Shown: one piece after another, positions 9,261 to 21,504 of the stretch
How the letters are laid out: each line of letters starts with the position of its first letter
Position numbering within the stretch: position 1 is the stretch's first letter
Source: Vanilla planifolia
Taxonomy: Eukaryota; Streptophyta; Magnoliopsida; Asparagales; Orchidaceae
Assembly: GCA_023846275.1 (NCBI GenBank)
Contig: JAIUJO010000233.1
Span: forward strand, 373,501 to 437,500
Direction of reading: 5' to 3'
Length of the DNA: 64,000 nucleotides
Position numbers and translations under genes: made by a program
Notes under the pieces: model-generated
What the model was told of the DNA's origin: nothing
The model's database searches: none
Seen by the model: the letters and a program-made list of their open reading frames with translations, nothing else

Positions 9261-12200
9261 TGCAACGACATCTATTGCGTCTAAATCAAGCTCATTTATA
9301 ATTACTAGAAATTATAATTGTAAATTATATGAAAAATAATTTATAATTTGAATATTAAGTAAGTGTTCATTAATGATGTAAAGAAATAAATTGAATTACT
9401 ATAATATAACAGATTGAAAGTCTTGTAAAGCTCACCAATGATAAGAACAAATATTTCATAGTAAAATAACCTAATTAATGGGAAACATTAAAAAACATTA
9501 GATAAATAATAAGGCAAAGTTTTATTTCATGAAACTATGCACTACTTGTGTAACAACCTCGATCATCAACCTAGGTATGAAATAAAACGTCTCCTTTGGT
9601 TTTTAAAAATTATAGAAACTTAGATTTTTAAAAATATAAAAATTAAAAATTAAATTAGATAAATCTTTTAGGGGTTGTTAAATGACTTTTGTTTCAACTC
9701 AATGATGCCACTTTGTAGAATTATGGTCAAATTCAAGAAACATAAACAATTGCATATTGTAATTTAATATGAAGAAGATATATACTAAATTATGACATAA
9801 AATAAATGAAGAAATAAAGTAGAACTAAATGAAGGTAATGTAAAGGCCATAGGAGAAAGGTTTAGAGATACTCAGAAGTATAACATAAAAAATAAAAATA
9901 ATTTTAAAAATAGAGATAAATTATAAAAGAAAGCATAATTCTTAAATTACTTTGTAAAGCAAGTAAATTGATAGAAAATAAAATTTTTAAAAATATAAAA
10001 ATGATTATTTAGTTGGAGAAAGCTCCTTCATATGAGTTTAATGACTTATTTTCATCATGATAACACCTATTCTAGAACTACTTTTTAATATAAAACTAAA
10101 TAAACATAAATAATAACATATTATTATTTTTAATATTTAGTACTTATATATTTTAAATCTAAAATAAGATAAATTGATGAAATATAATTGAACAAAGTGA
10201 AAGCAACATAATGGATACATGAGAAGAGATTTTGGAGTTACATAATAATATAACATAATTAAAGTAAAAATTTCAACTTAAGGAGACAAATTTTATTGAA
10301 AAGTTTTTTTCAGAGATACCTAAAAGATCGAGTGTGATATCCTTCATAATCTAATTAAAAATGAATCAAAATTCCGTGTAACATTTGACGAAAGCTAGAA
10401 AATAAAAATAATAGAAAATATAGAAAAATGAATTCATTAATGCTCATTGTGGTGACCGTAATAGTGTTCATTTCATGTTGATATGATATATTCTTGAGTA
10501 ATATTGAATTACCAAAGAAAATAATCAAAAATAATTATAACTTGAACATTTTATATATCGTAAATTCATAATAATGCCGAAGTAACATAAGTTGAACCAA
10601 TCTAATATATATAATTCATAGCTTTTAAAAGGTCGCATAACTGAGAAATTAGATTTCTATAGTAATATAACTAAATTAAAGAATAACTTCACAAGAAATG
10701 AAAAAATCTATTATTTGAAAATTTCCTTCAACGAAACTAAGAAAATAAAATGTAGCAACCTCAATTGTGAAATCGAATATGAATTTTAATAACTCATAAA
10801 ACATACCAAAATTGTTCAAATTATAATATTTAAAAATGCAAAGTAGAACACATGAATGGATAAATCTTGTCAACATGAGTCCAACAATATTTATTTTATG
10901 TTGATCAAACTTAGTTTGAAATTATTACATATGTTATGGAGATATGTATTAGAATAGAAATGACATAAGTTAAAGAAATTTAATAATACAAAATCAATGT
11001 CCTATAAAGGAAAAATAAGAGAAGATTTAGAATTACATTGCATTATAACTAATTAAAAACAAAAGTTGAAATTAGATAAATTATACAGGAATTTTGTTTT
11101 CCAAGAAACATAAGAGATCAAGCATAAAAACATCAATCAACAAAAAAAGAAAGAATGAAATTCTTGAGGCTCGCCTAAACTCTAAAAACTAAAATATTTA
11201 TGGTAATAAAAAAAATTAATATTTAATTGTCAAAACAATCTAATGATGCTTAGTTTTCAGCTTATTTGAAATTATTATGAATTATGAATATATTTAAACA
11301 TAAATAATAATAAGTTAAAATATTAAAGTTAAAAAATAGAAATTATTTAAAAAATTAGATAAATTAAAGTACTGTAATATAACAACATTAAAATATTATA
11401 AAGGTCACATAAGAGAAGAATTGGAGTTTAAAAAATATAAAACCACATCAAAGTGAAACATTTAAAGAGATGAGATAAATTATGTAAGAAGCTACAATCA
11501 AAGATACAAAAAAGGTTGAGTGCGACATCCATGATTATCAAATCAAGTATGAAACGAATTTCTTTCTAAAATATGTAAAAACCTAAGAAAATAAAATATT
11601 TAAATATATAAAAATTATTGCATAATAGAGAAGAGTATTTCTAGAGGAGCCCAACATCATTTATTTCATCTCCATCATGCACTATTTTGAATTATTATAA
11701 ATTACAAATGTAAGTAAATAATAATAACAATAACTTGGTTAATACTAAGAAATTTTATATATTAAAATTAAAATTAAAAACATTTGTGTACTATAATATA
11801 ACGAAAACATACCTTAAAGAGTATCAAAACTATAGAAAAATAGATATTTTAAAATAAAATATTCTTACTAATTAGAAATAGCTCATTTAGACATGACTAT
11901 GTATGCTTTTTTGCATCCAACAAAATAAAGTTTGGAATTATTTTTAAATAGAAATGTAAATAAATATGAATAGTGATTTATTATTATTTTTAATATTAGA
12001 TATATATAGTGAAGCTAAAATAAGATAAATTGAAGCAAATTAATTTACATAAATAAAAGTAATGTCAATGTTGCATGAAAACATATTAATAGTTATATAT
12101 TAATATAGTAAAATTAAAGTGAAAAATGTAGTGAAATCAAAAATTTTGAGAAATGCAAATATTTCATTCCATGACATTAAGAAGATTGACTATCACATCA

Positions 12201-15200
12201 TCAATCATAAAATTTAGGAATGAATGAAATGTCTCATAAAGTGTGACAAAATAAAAGAAAATAAAATATTTAAAAATAATAAAATGACTACTTCGTTTGA
12301 TGTGGCCATCAAGATTACTTGAATGACTTTTGTTTCATCTCCATCAAACTTCATTTTGAAATACTACTTATTATGAAAAAAAACATTAGGCATAAATAGT
12401 AATAAATTGTTATTTCAACATTAAGTAAATTTATATTTAAATTGAAATAAAAAAATTCAAGCAATGTAATATAACCAATTGAAAAGTTATTAAAGTTACT
12501 CAAGGGTGGAATAATTGTTTCATAGATATAAAACTAAAATCGAAGGAAAAAAGTATTAAAAAAATCTTAAAAGTATATAAGACAATTGCATTCCAAAAGA
12601 TACTAAAACGATCTAGAGTATCATTTTCAATTATTAAATGTGGTAAGTTTGAAAGTATCTTATAAACTATGTCGAAACCTTAGAAAATAAAATATTTTAA
12701 AAAATTAAATAATTAATTTATTAGATATAGCTAATCAAGATGAGTCAAATGATATTTTTCATCTTTTAAAAATACAACAAATTAAAAAATTTTATATTCT
12801 TAAATAAGAGTACATTATTATCTCAATATTAAGTAGTTATATAATAGAGTTAAATTAAGACAAATTCAAGTAATAAAATTTTAAAAAATTTAAGAAATGT
12901 ATAGGTCACACAAGATGAGTAATAGAGTAACGTAGTAATATGGCCAAATTAAGGCAAAAAATTTGAAAAAATGTGATAAGATGTATGGGAAAGATACATT
13001 TAGAGATTCTAAGAAGATCGAGTGTAAAATACATGATCATCAAATCAATTATGAAGCCAATTGTCTCATAAAGCATGCAAAAACTACAACAAATAAAATA
13101 TTAAAAAATATTAATTTTTTATTTTTAAATTAGATAGAGCTTGTTAAAGTGCGACAGGATGTTTTTGTTGCCTGCATCAAACGAGATTTTGATTTACTCG
13201 AATTACATAATAATTAAATGTAAAAAATAATTTATGATTTCAAATAATAACTAAATATAAGTTTTAGATAAAAATAGATAAATTAATACAATATAATATA
13301 ACAAAGTTATTAGATGTAGAAATGTTAATAAATCAAAGCTAAGCTTTTGTAGAAATGATATAAATTTAATAAGAATGCTACATTCGATGATAATATAATG
13401 TATGAAGCTTAAAGTCTCATAATAAAATGAAAAATTCAATAGAAATACTTAAAAACATGAAAATGAATATTTAGTTTGATAGAACTAGTCTAGATGATTC
13501 TAAAGTGCCAGTTTAATGTTCGATGAACCTCATTTGCATTTGTTCCAAATTAACAAAGCTATTAAATATTAAAAATAATAAATAATTATTTAATATTAGG
13601 TAGATAAATCAAAAAGTTGAAGTGAGAGAATTGAAGTAATGTAATATGTCCAACTAAGATCAATGTAAACGTCACACGAGAATAGATTTAGCATTAAATG
13701 AAAAAAACTTTAAAGTCAAAGTTTTGAAAATATGGTTCAACTTTTACTAGAAGATCACATTCGAAGATTCTAAAAAGTTGAAATGTAGAATCCTCAATCA
13801 AAACATTAAGTACCAAATAAAACATCGCATAATCGTAAAAAAAATTTTAAAAATTATAAAAAAATATTTAATTCGATTGAATTTGTCAAGATGAGTCCAA
13901 TGACTTTTTTCTTTCGTATAACTCCTAGTTTTGAATTACTATGATTTATCAAAGTAAATAATCATAAATAACAAAATAACTTTTTTAATGTTAATTAAAT
14001 ATACAACAAAGCTAAAGTTATAAAAATGGAAACAATGTAATAACAAAATAAAAGAAATGTAAATGTTAAATGAGAGAATATTTAGAGTTACATAATAATG
14101 TAATCCAATAATAGAAAATATTTTAAAGAAATAAGGTAAATGTTTTGAGAAAATAAAATTTCAAGAGAATAAGGAGATCGAGTATAACATTCTAGATCAT
14201 CACATTATATAAATCAAAATGTCACATAAAAGTCACCAAAACCTAGAAAATAAGACTTAAAAAATATTAAAATGACTATTTAATAATGTAGAGCTCACTG
14301 AAATGAGTCCTATCACATTTGTTTTTTTCTTAAATAGAAATATTTTGAAATTATTACAAATGTTTTAATTAAATAAGCATAAATAATAAAAAAAGTACTT
14401 TAATATTAAGCTAATATATATATTTATTCCAAAACAATATAAATTGAATCAAAGCAATAAAACCTAATCAATGCAACATAAAAGACATGTTATAGTGATT
14501 TAGAGTTACAAATTAATATAACCAAATTGTAGTAAAAATCTTTTGGTGAGTTTAAGTAGATCTAGTGTAATATCATATATCATCAAATCATGTATGAATA
14601 GAAATTTCTTCTAAGACTTACTAACAACATAGAAAATAGAATATTCAAAAATATAAAACTAATGATTTAACTGAATATAACAGATGGAGATGAGTTTAAC
14701 GATATTTCTTTTGATTTCACCATGTCTTCTAAAATTTGTACAAATTAATACTTATATTAAAAATAAATAATAATATATGATTATTTTAATATTAAGCATT
14801 TATATAAAAAACTAAAAAAAATTAACTAATATATTATATGAAAAATAATGTGAAGTTAATGTCACAAAAAAATGATTTAAAGATACAAGTAATGAAAGTA
14901 AGTCAAAGTAAAAACACTCAAAAAAATAAAATAAATCTTTTGAGAATCATTGCATTCCATGAAAGTGAAAAAATCAAGAGTACAAACATCAATCATCAAA
15001 TTTATTATTATTCAAAATGACTAGTTAAACATGAAACCAGCCCTAGGAAAAGATACAAAAAATATATTAAAATAAATATTTAATTTGATTTATCTCATTG
15101 AGTTGAAACTAATGGCGTTTATTTTATTCTGGTTTGACCCTAGTTTTAAATAACAAAGAGTAACCATTGTAAGCATAAATAAGTATAAATTATTTATTTA

Positions 15201-15663
15201 AACTTAAGAGTTACCAATGTCATCAATTGTCAATTCAAATAATAGTAAAACATTTCTTATAAAGCATGCAAAACCCCTTGATAATAAAATATTAAAGTAG
15301 GTATGAAAAATAATATTTAATTAGATAGAGCTCATTTAGTCAAGTCCATTTAAACTTCATTTTCTCTAATATTCCTCATTTGCAACCATTACAAATAGTT
15401 ATCATTGTAGTAAAACAAAACAACAACAAATTATTTTTTTAATAGTAAGTAGATATATCTTAAAGTTGAAATGTGGTAAGCTAAGCAATGTAATATACTT
15501 AAATAAAAGTTATGTAAAGGTCACACAAGAAGAAATTGATATTTATATTAACTAATTGAAAGAGAAAATTTTGAGCAAATAAGAAAAGTCATAGAGAAAA
15601 GTTGCATTCTAAGTTGCTAAGAAGATTGAGTATAAGAACAACAAACATCAAATAAGGCATGGA

Positions 15664-17147
15664 TTGTGACAATATACAATTATTTATGCATTTTGACAAT
15701 ACTGACATGCTCTACGAGCCATCAAAAACATGTCATTGGAAGAATTATTATGGATGATACTATGCTACATCTTGTAATGGCATAAATAATATGGTTTGTT
15801 CCTAGAAGGAAAGGCATCTTCAAGTTTCAATGAGCCGCTTCACCTATTTAGTCCTTATATGTAGAAAAGTGTTTACTTGTTTCAATTGTTGAAATAGGTG
15901 CCACAAGAAGTTTTTGTTTTTTTGTCTTTGAGAGAAAGCTTCAAATGAATGTGCCTAATGTATTTTGTTAGAATATTCATTAAGCTATGAGTTCTCTATT
16001 CAACATAACAGCATGCCAATCCAAGCAAGCCAAAGTGTGTGTTATCAAAGGATGGCATCCCGATTAGTCTAAAGAAATTAGTACTCAAGAAAAATGGTGA
16101 TAACAATATTCTACATAATACAATAAAAATTGCATGATGTGGAAGGTGATTTATAGAGGGGGAGCTCGATGTAGTATGTGGAAATTGTTGTTAGAAGATG
16201 TCACTTCACTTTTTTTGTAATTATAGGGAGTGTGTTTTAGTCATTGCTACCCTTATTTTCTCACCATCATATACTAGGAGTTTTGGATAATTTTTGTGTT
16301 CATTAACCCCATGGAATGGTAATGTAGGAAGACTACAAAAAATTTAAGAAAGATTTGGTATCTACAAATCAAATAGAATTTAGAAATGGGAGAGTAGAGA
16401 GCCCATCTCATCTCTTATTTGTAGAAAGCTAGTGCTATATATGTATTTCTTTTGAAGGGTGACCTTTTGGTGAGTGAGTCATAAATAGCATCTATGTTTG
16501 AGATGTTCGGTCTAGAGGCATAGTGTGTTGAAGTTTGTTATTACTAAAAAATTAGCTACTCTTGTTTACTCTAATTAGACTTAATATTGTGTAAGGTGGG
16601 GAGCAAGCTACTTTCTTAGATGCTATTAATTGGTTGGGGTCTAGAATTCAAATTCATTTCCTAGTAAGAATTCGTACAACTATGTAGTTAGACACTAGCA
16701 TGAGTGTAGCTGTAAATATTAAGTCGTTATTACTAGAAACAATCTTATATTATTATTACTTTCCTAGAAAGGAGACTTTAGCACCTCAGCATACCATTTT
16801 GGTGCAATCTCAGTGTATATCAAGTTTGTATGTAGCAATATTAGGTAGTGGTTATGCGTGGTTGCTACATTGGATGGTTTTCATTGCATTACTTGATTAC
16901 TATTATGGTAAGCTAGGCCATTTGTTGTTTCTTTATTCATAATTAATTTCAATAACTTAAATTGGGAAGCCTAGCTTTAGCTAAAATGTGTGGTCAATTT
17001 CATGGGTTACCTTAGCACTATGTGTTCTTATGGAATTGTAGTGTCTATGAAATGCAAATATTGCACGCATGGGGTGTATAGAAAGGGGAACTGTCAAATT
17101 CAATGGCAATGTTTATTTTGTTAAAAAATTATGATCTCATTTATAGC
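15664..17147 (+). other. Unassigned leading part of the inserted block, possibly the decayed 5' (ORF1) part of LINE-A
   Basis: Sat1 homology stops abruptly near 15663 and base composition becomes more balanced. The sequence runs without a break into the endonuclease start of LINE-A, once the solo LTR is removed, so it may be the LINE's 5' leader and first ORF. I recognise no CCHC zinc knuckle or other ORF1 hallmark. The 80-codon open frame at 16700-16942 resembles nothing I know. It is broken by stops on all sides and is not called as a gene. Confidence 0.4.
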
Positions 17148-17162
17148 ATTGAATATCTAGGG

Positions 17163-17167
17163 GATTC
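17163..17167. repeat. Left 5-bp target-site duplication of solo LTR (GATTC)
   Basis: GATTC directly precedes the TG start of the LTR and is repeated exactly at 18987-18991 after its CA end. Five-base duplications are typical of LTR retrotransposon integration. Confidence 0.88.
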
Positions 17168-17785
17168 TGTTACACCCTTGTGTTTGATGAGTCAAGCATA
17201 AATTTTTATATTTTATTTAAGCTTGATTTTAAGTAAAATTGTTAATATTTAATTAAATCAAGCCATGTATTTCACATGTCTAAAATAGTGGTCTCTAAAG
17301 ACCTTGAAGCCTTGGCATACTTCAAGGAAATTTGAGACATGTACTAGAATTTTCGTATTTGAGTTTTTATTAATTTTCTTGAAATTGAGATGTCCAATTT
17401 TTGAGATTATAAGGCACACTAGTAGTATTAATATTTAAAAATGTTATAAAATTAATAATTATTGAATTTTGATTTTTGGGCCAAGCTTTATTGACAAAAA
17501 GTATAGACATTGGTATTTCATTTTTTAAAATTATTTATGAATTATTTTTCATAAATTTCTTTTCATAGTCATTTAGAAAACTTATAATACTATGATAATA
17601 TAAAATTATTTTGGTACACTTATATTTAAAATTTTAGCACAAAAATTCTTCCTATAAACCTTAAAACAGCTTAAGTCTCGGGAAAATTCATTGTAGCACT
17701 GGGCGGGCCAACCCGTCACGTAATTAGCCCGTCCAGGTCTTTTAGAAATTAAAAATTTGTTGACCCAAAAAGGGCGAGCGAAGAC

Positions 17786-17960
17786 CGCCCAAAGCCCGTC
17801 GAGAGAAGCTCGGCGAGGTCAAACTACAGCGGTGGTCAACGGTCAAATGAACAGTGCTTGCCTAAGCCAAGCCCTCCCAAAGCCCGCAGAGAGCAGCTCG
17901 GCTAGGTCAAACTACAGCGACGATCAACGGTCAATGAACAGTGCATGGTCAAGTCAACCC
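17786..17960 (+). repeat. Two 88-bp tandem repeats inside the LTR
   Basis: AAAGCCCG occurs at 17791 and 17879. Each is followed by a GAGAG.AGCTCGGC block, then GGTCAAACTACAGCG, ATCAACGGTC or GGTCAACGGTC, and ATGAACAGTGC. The two copies are highly similar. Short G+C-rich tandem repeats upstream of the TATA box are common in plant LTRs and may act as enhancer-like modules. Confidence 0.85.
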
Positions 17961-18134
17961 GACCAGGTGATGAAATCCCGGTCAAGGAAGGGGGGAACCA
18001 GCCCCATAGAGGCTCGAGAGTTAAACAGCGCAAATTCCTTATAAAGCGTTGCGTCGACTTTAGTTCTGCAGTGTGGGACTAAAAATCCCACCTTATAACT
18101 TCGGCAGGATCCAAAGGCGCAGATCAAGCCCGCT

Positions 18135-18266
18135 CAGATCCAACGCGCGAGATTGAAATCGAACGACTTTTTCGCGAGTTTCATCGGCGCCGTTCGTTCA
18201 ACGAGCGGATCCAACGCTCCAGATCAAAATCGAACAGCTGTTTCGTAAATTGATCAGTGCCGTTCG
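18135..18266 (+). repeat. Two roughly 71-bp tandem repeats inside the LTR
   Basis: Copy 1 (18135 to about 18195) and copy 2 (18206-18266) share the frame GATCCAACGC, ATCGAAC, TTTCG and GCCGTTCG in the same order. They lie between the 88-bp repeats and the TATA box. Confidence 0.75.
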
Positions 18267-18379
18267 ATTTTTGGCCCGAAACGGACGGTGGCTTCTTTCC
18301 GTCCGTTGCCCAAACGGCTAGTTGTTTTTTTTTTTTTAGGAGCCGTTGAAGGTTTGTTTTTTAGCTCAATTTTAAGCTC

Positions 18380-18387
18380 TATAAATA
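18380..18387 (+). promoter_or_regulatory. LTR TATA box (TATAAATA)
   Basis: TATAAATA followed by GGG sits about two thirds of the way along the LTR, downstream of the G+C-rich repeats. That is where the U3/R boundary promoter is expected. The transcription start would be about 30 bp downstream, near 18410-18420. Activity is unknown. Confidence 0.7.
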
Positions 18388-18938
18388 GGGAAGAATTAAG
18401 ATTTATTTAGTTTACCTTTGCTAAATTCTTTCTAAGATTTCAGATCTCAAATTCGAGCAAGCAAAAACGGTGCCTTCAAGCTCAAAAGGAAAACTGCAAC
18501 AAGGCGCTTCAAATTAGAGGTTCATGATTCAATTTTTCTCATTTCTATCCTTCAAATTTCTCAATTGTGTGTGCCTCCCTTTTCTCCTATTTCTCTTAAG
18601 TTCTTTTTGCCAATCGTTGTATTTTTCGTTTTGGGGTAAGGGCATCCCAACAGTAGTGCTAAAGCCCCGGGTTTGAGTTGAGCCCGGAGAAAAACTCAAG
18701 TAGGTTTGGGATTAGCCGTAGTAAAAATCCCAAGTAGGTTTGAGGTGAACCGTACGAAAAACCTCACTTGTAATTGGTGCATTTAGAGGATTTTTCCCAA
18801 CACCGGTTGGGGGTGGACGTAGACTCGGTTTTGAGTCGATCCACGTAAAAAACTTTTGTGTTAAAATTTCTTTATTCGTGCTTAAAACATTTAAGTTTTA
18901 ATTTCGAAAGTTATAAAAATTTTTAAAAACACAAGTCA

Positions 18939-18953
18939 CCCCCCCCCCCCCCC
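18939..18953 (+). repeat. C15 homopolymer near the LTR end
   Basis: Fifteen consecutive C residues follow ACAAGTCA. Shorter C runs at this place are frequent near the ends of plant LTRs, so this one has probably expanded by slippage. Its length is uncertain in any read-based assembly. Confidence 0.85.
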
Positions 18954-18986
18954 TCTTGTTGGATTTCCTTAGCACGAAACACTTCA

Positions 18987-18991
18987 GATTC
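18987..18991. repeat. Right 5-bp target-site duplication of solo LTR (GATTC)
   Basis: Exact copy of 17163-17167, immediately after the CA terminus of the LTR. Confidence 0.88.
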
Positions 18992-20100
18992 AAGTAACTA
19001 AATTGCATGGTTACATTTAGAACTTGGTAAAGAAGAATAAGATCTCCAAAGTTTTTTTATTTCGAAACTTGTGTGAAGACTTTTAGTTGGTATTAGTTGG
19101 ATTTATTTTTAAATACAAACTAGATTTTCTTTTCCCAACGTTTGACTTGGTTATTTTATGTGATTATAGTATTATGATAGAATTTCATGAAGCATAAAAA
19201 ATTTGATCGCCCTTCATTGGTAGTTACTATCTTGCTGAGATCTGACAGCAAAGACAATTTGAATGTCGTACTATGTATGTAACAAATGACTAAACAATCC
19301 ATTAATTTGCTTGAAACTAAAATACAGATACTGATAATTTTATTTGAGCATTACTTGTTGTAGGGGACTTCAATGTATTCATAATTAGGATCTAAATAAC
19401 TTTGATTTTTTCAGAAATTAGTTTACTTGGCTCAATAAAAAAGAGGGCAAAGCTTACATCTATGAAATGTTAGATACCACTTTTATTAATAATCTTGGAA
19501 TGCTAGCCTTCTTGAGCAACACAGTTACAACCTCGAAAGCATCAACTAAGATCATTTACCATTAAACATTGTTTGGACAGACATTATTAGAAACAATTCA
19601 CTAGTTATTATTTTCCTAGTTCACTAATGTAGTGATTGTAGCATGAAAATGGACTATTAGAGGAAAATTGATTGTTTTTTCACTAAATATAGTAATAATC
19701 AGTACTAAAGAAATAGAGTAGTAAAACTTGGTGACATGCTTGAAAAGCCTTGCAGCTTGGAAAAGGAAATCGAAGGTCATCAACCTAAGGATTTATGGAA
19801 GGCTTAAATAATCAAGAATATGGACTTTTGGCTTAAAGAATTTTTTATCACACTATCATGGCTTTATAAGAAGATTAGTGGTGGCAACCTGTGAAACAAA
19901 GCGGGCCACCCTTGGGGTCCGATGCATGTTTCTTCAAGGCGGCACCAACCTTTACCACATAGAGAAAGTATTTTCACCAACTAAAAAATGTTATTAGGAA
20001 ACTATTGGCATATCCAACTACAATTATAAACATTGTTATCTAATTGGTTTAGCAAAAAGAAATGTAACCATGTAAAATATAAACCCTTCCATCCCTCTAG
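18987..20100 (+). pseudogene. LINE-A endonuclease remnant (main part)
   Basis: After removal of the LTR, the joined reading gives a WNIRG-like start (arginine codon now TAG) and a KNKISKVFLFRNL stretch, where plant LINE endonucleases have a region ending in FLQET. The metal-binding GDFN motif is at 19363-19374 in the context VVGDFNV. A serine-rich FLSNTVTTSKAST segment near 19505-19550 matches the position of the ...G..FTW motif. Stops and frameshifts are frequent. The linker to the RT (about 19650-20480) is barely recognisable. Confidence 0.7.
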
Positions 20101-20489
20101 TGATGATGAGCTCAGATCTATGATGATGTCCATAAAAAAATAAATTCTTTAGTATGGATGACATCTTAACAGAGTTTATGCATGGTTATTCAAAGATAAA
20201 ATAGGTTAACATTATTATAATAGTGAATTTCTTGTTCCAAGTAATTTTATACAAAAACAATGTAATATTACTATTGGGATTTCTTTTCTGACCCTGTAAT
20301 AAGCCATGGCCATCAACCCTTCTGGACATATGTGAGAGTTTATCATATGTCCTCGGAGACATAGACAATGCAAATCATTATGCATTTTGTTTTAGAGACA
20401 GGCATCTAGATTTGGGCATCCCCTGAAGGTGTACCCAAAGCTCTGCCCCTTAGCATATGTGTTCTCTCAAAGGTATACAAAAATGATGT

Positions 20490-21504
20490 TTGGTTGTACA
20501 AAAAGGATGTTTCGTTGTATTATTCACTATTGATGCCACTCCTAAGCTTCATTTTTTTAGGCCCTTCAATATTAGTGTACCATTTTCTTCTAAATGTGTA
20601 CAAAAAGTGGGGAGTACTTTTGATGCATTGGTCACACTCATCCCAAAAGTTCAAAGGGCATCAAAACTTAATAAATTCAAGCTCATTTACATCTATAATG
20701 TAATTTAAAAGATAGTTGAAAAACTTTTGGTGGCATGACTGAAGAAGGTGCTTCCTGATATCATTACTAGAGAACAAGTTGCTTCTGTGTTAGGCCATGT
20801 TATATTTAATTATAGTTTTTTGGTATAGGTAATGGCTACTCAGTTGCACCTATCTACTTTTGAAGAATGTTTGATGGCATTAAAATTAGATATGGACTAG
20901 GGTTATGATGAAGTAAATTAAATATTTGTATTAGATATGCTATAGCATTTTTATTTCCTTACTCATTGGTGTGATTAGATTAAAAACTCATATCACTAAA
21001 TTTAGATTTGGAATTCCTTTTAATAGCATCTATCTATCATGGGTAAAAGAAACCAGAGGTCTTAAAAAAGGATAACCTTTTTATCCAAACCTCTTAACAA
21101 TTATAACTAAGTATCTCTAATGACTTATTCAGTACCAACTTGATCATGATGCCCTTATTGGGTTCACGATAAGCCCTTCTTCCCCTATGATTACAGACCT
21201 TCTATATGTTGACAAATTCATGGTTTATGCACCTACAACTTGTGTTGTAGTGAGGAATGATGAGGATATTATGGAGTAGTATGGCAATTAATCAGGTTAA
21301 GAAGTGAATATGAACAAATACAAAGTCTTATTTAGTAAGAAGTTGGAGTGCAATTGTAAGAAGACGATTATTGGAAAATTGCATAAGCATAATGTCATTC
21401 AATTAAAATATTTAAACATACCAATTGCAGAAACTAAATATTTGAAAAAAGACTTCAATTTCATTATCAATCATATTCAAGATTATGTCAAGATGGATGA
21501 TTAA
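20490..21504 (+). pseudogene. LINE-A reverse transcriptase remnant
   Basis: Conserved RT blocks are readable. LVTLIPKV (20626-20651) leads to an FKLIYIYNVI segment, where RTs have FRPISL.N..YK. Next come LPDIITREQVASVLG (IS.EQ.AFV) and KLDMD-stop-GYDEV near 20883 (motif A, KLDM.KAYDRV, with a stop in place of lysine). A GLKKG-stop-PF segment near 21057 corresponds to GLRQGCPLSP. LLYVDKFMVYA spans 21201-21235: the catalytic YADD reads YVDK at 21205-21216, so the second aspartate is lost. A 66-codon open stretch (21304-21504) carries the thumb with YLNIPIAETKY (YLG.P motif). Degenerate and catalytically dead. Confidence 0.85.

Larger units (their letters stand above)
7576..10290 (+). repeat. 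Sat1 higher-order repeat, copy B
   Basis: Second copy of the seven-monomer higher-order block, colinear with 4761-7575 and sharing the internal duplication at 8038/8088. After about 10290 the sequence stops following the block's beginning more closely than any other monomer would, so only two copies are supported. Copy B lacks roughly 100 bp present in copy A after the first box (compare 7690-7760 with 4880-5010). Confidence 0.8.
2262..15663 (+). repeat. Sat1 satellite array, block A (about 33 monomers)
   Basis: Tandem, strongly diverged monomers of about 400-420 bp. Recurring boxes in fixed order are: GTTGCATTCCAAGATAC; AAGGAGATCGAGTGTAACAT; CTCGATCATCAAATTAGG; TATGAATCAAAATGTCTCAT; AAAGCATGCAAAAACCTTAG; TATTTAATTAGATAGAGCTC; ATCGAGATGAGTCCAATGAC; TTTGTTTCATCTCGATCAG; CATTTGGAATTACTACGAAT; AAGTAAATAAGCATAAATAA; ATGAGATAAATTGAAGCAAT; AATATAACCAAATCAAAG; AAGGTCACACAAGAGGAG. 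Successive copies of the dyad box fall near 4498, 4911, 5367, 5788, and near 6482, 6903, 7317. Individual monomers keep only part of each box, so pairwise identity is low and some monomers are truncated. No coding potential was seen. Interpreted as an old, no longer homogenised satellite. Confidence 0.88.
17168..18986 (+). mobile_element. Solo LTR of an LTR retrotransposon (1,819 bp)
   Basis: The element starts TGTTACACCC, ends AACACTTCA (canonical TG...CA) and is flanked on both sides by the same GATTC. Nothing internal to a retrotransposon follows: there is no primer-binding site, gag or pol. It is therefore a solo LTR left by recombination between two LTRs. Inside are a G+C- and CpG-rich core (about 17690-18340), a TATA box at 18380-18387, and a 3' part with GTGGACGTAG and CCACGTAAAAA words like those common before the end of plant Copia-type LTRs. 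A C15 run follows at 18939-18953. The superfamily is not proven. The 95-codon frame at 17757-18044 lies in the core and is not a gene. The LTR interrupts the endonuclease of LINE-A. Confidence 0.9.

Noticed and set aside
2262..15663. Sat1 as a direct derivative of the 5S rDNA unit
   Set aside because: The similar period and a few short words (ATTACTACGAA; a weak likeness around the TCGTGTTACAT end) are suggestive. However, the words do not keep the same spacing in both units, so I cannot support homology by eye.
17757..18044. 95-codon open frame in the LTR core
   Set aside because: It lies in the G+C-rich tandem repeats upstream of the TATA box and translates the repeat twice; there is no recognisable domain.
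17168..18986. Intact LTR retrotransposon
   Set aside because: There is only one LTR, its target duplications lie immediately at both ends, and no gag, pol, primer-binding site or polypurine tract adjoins it.
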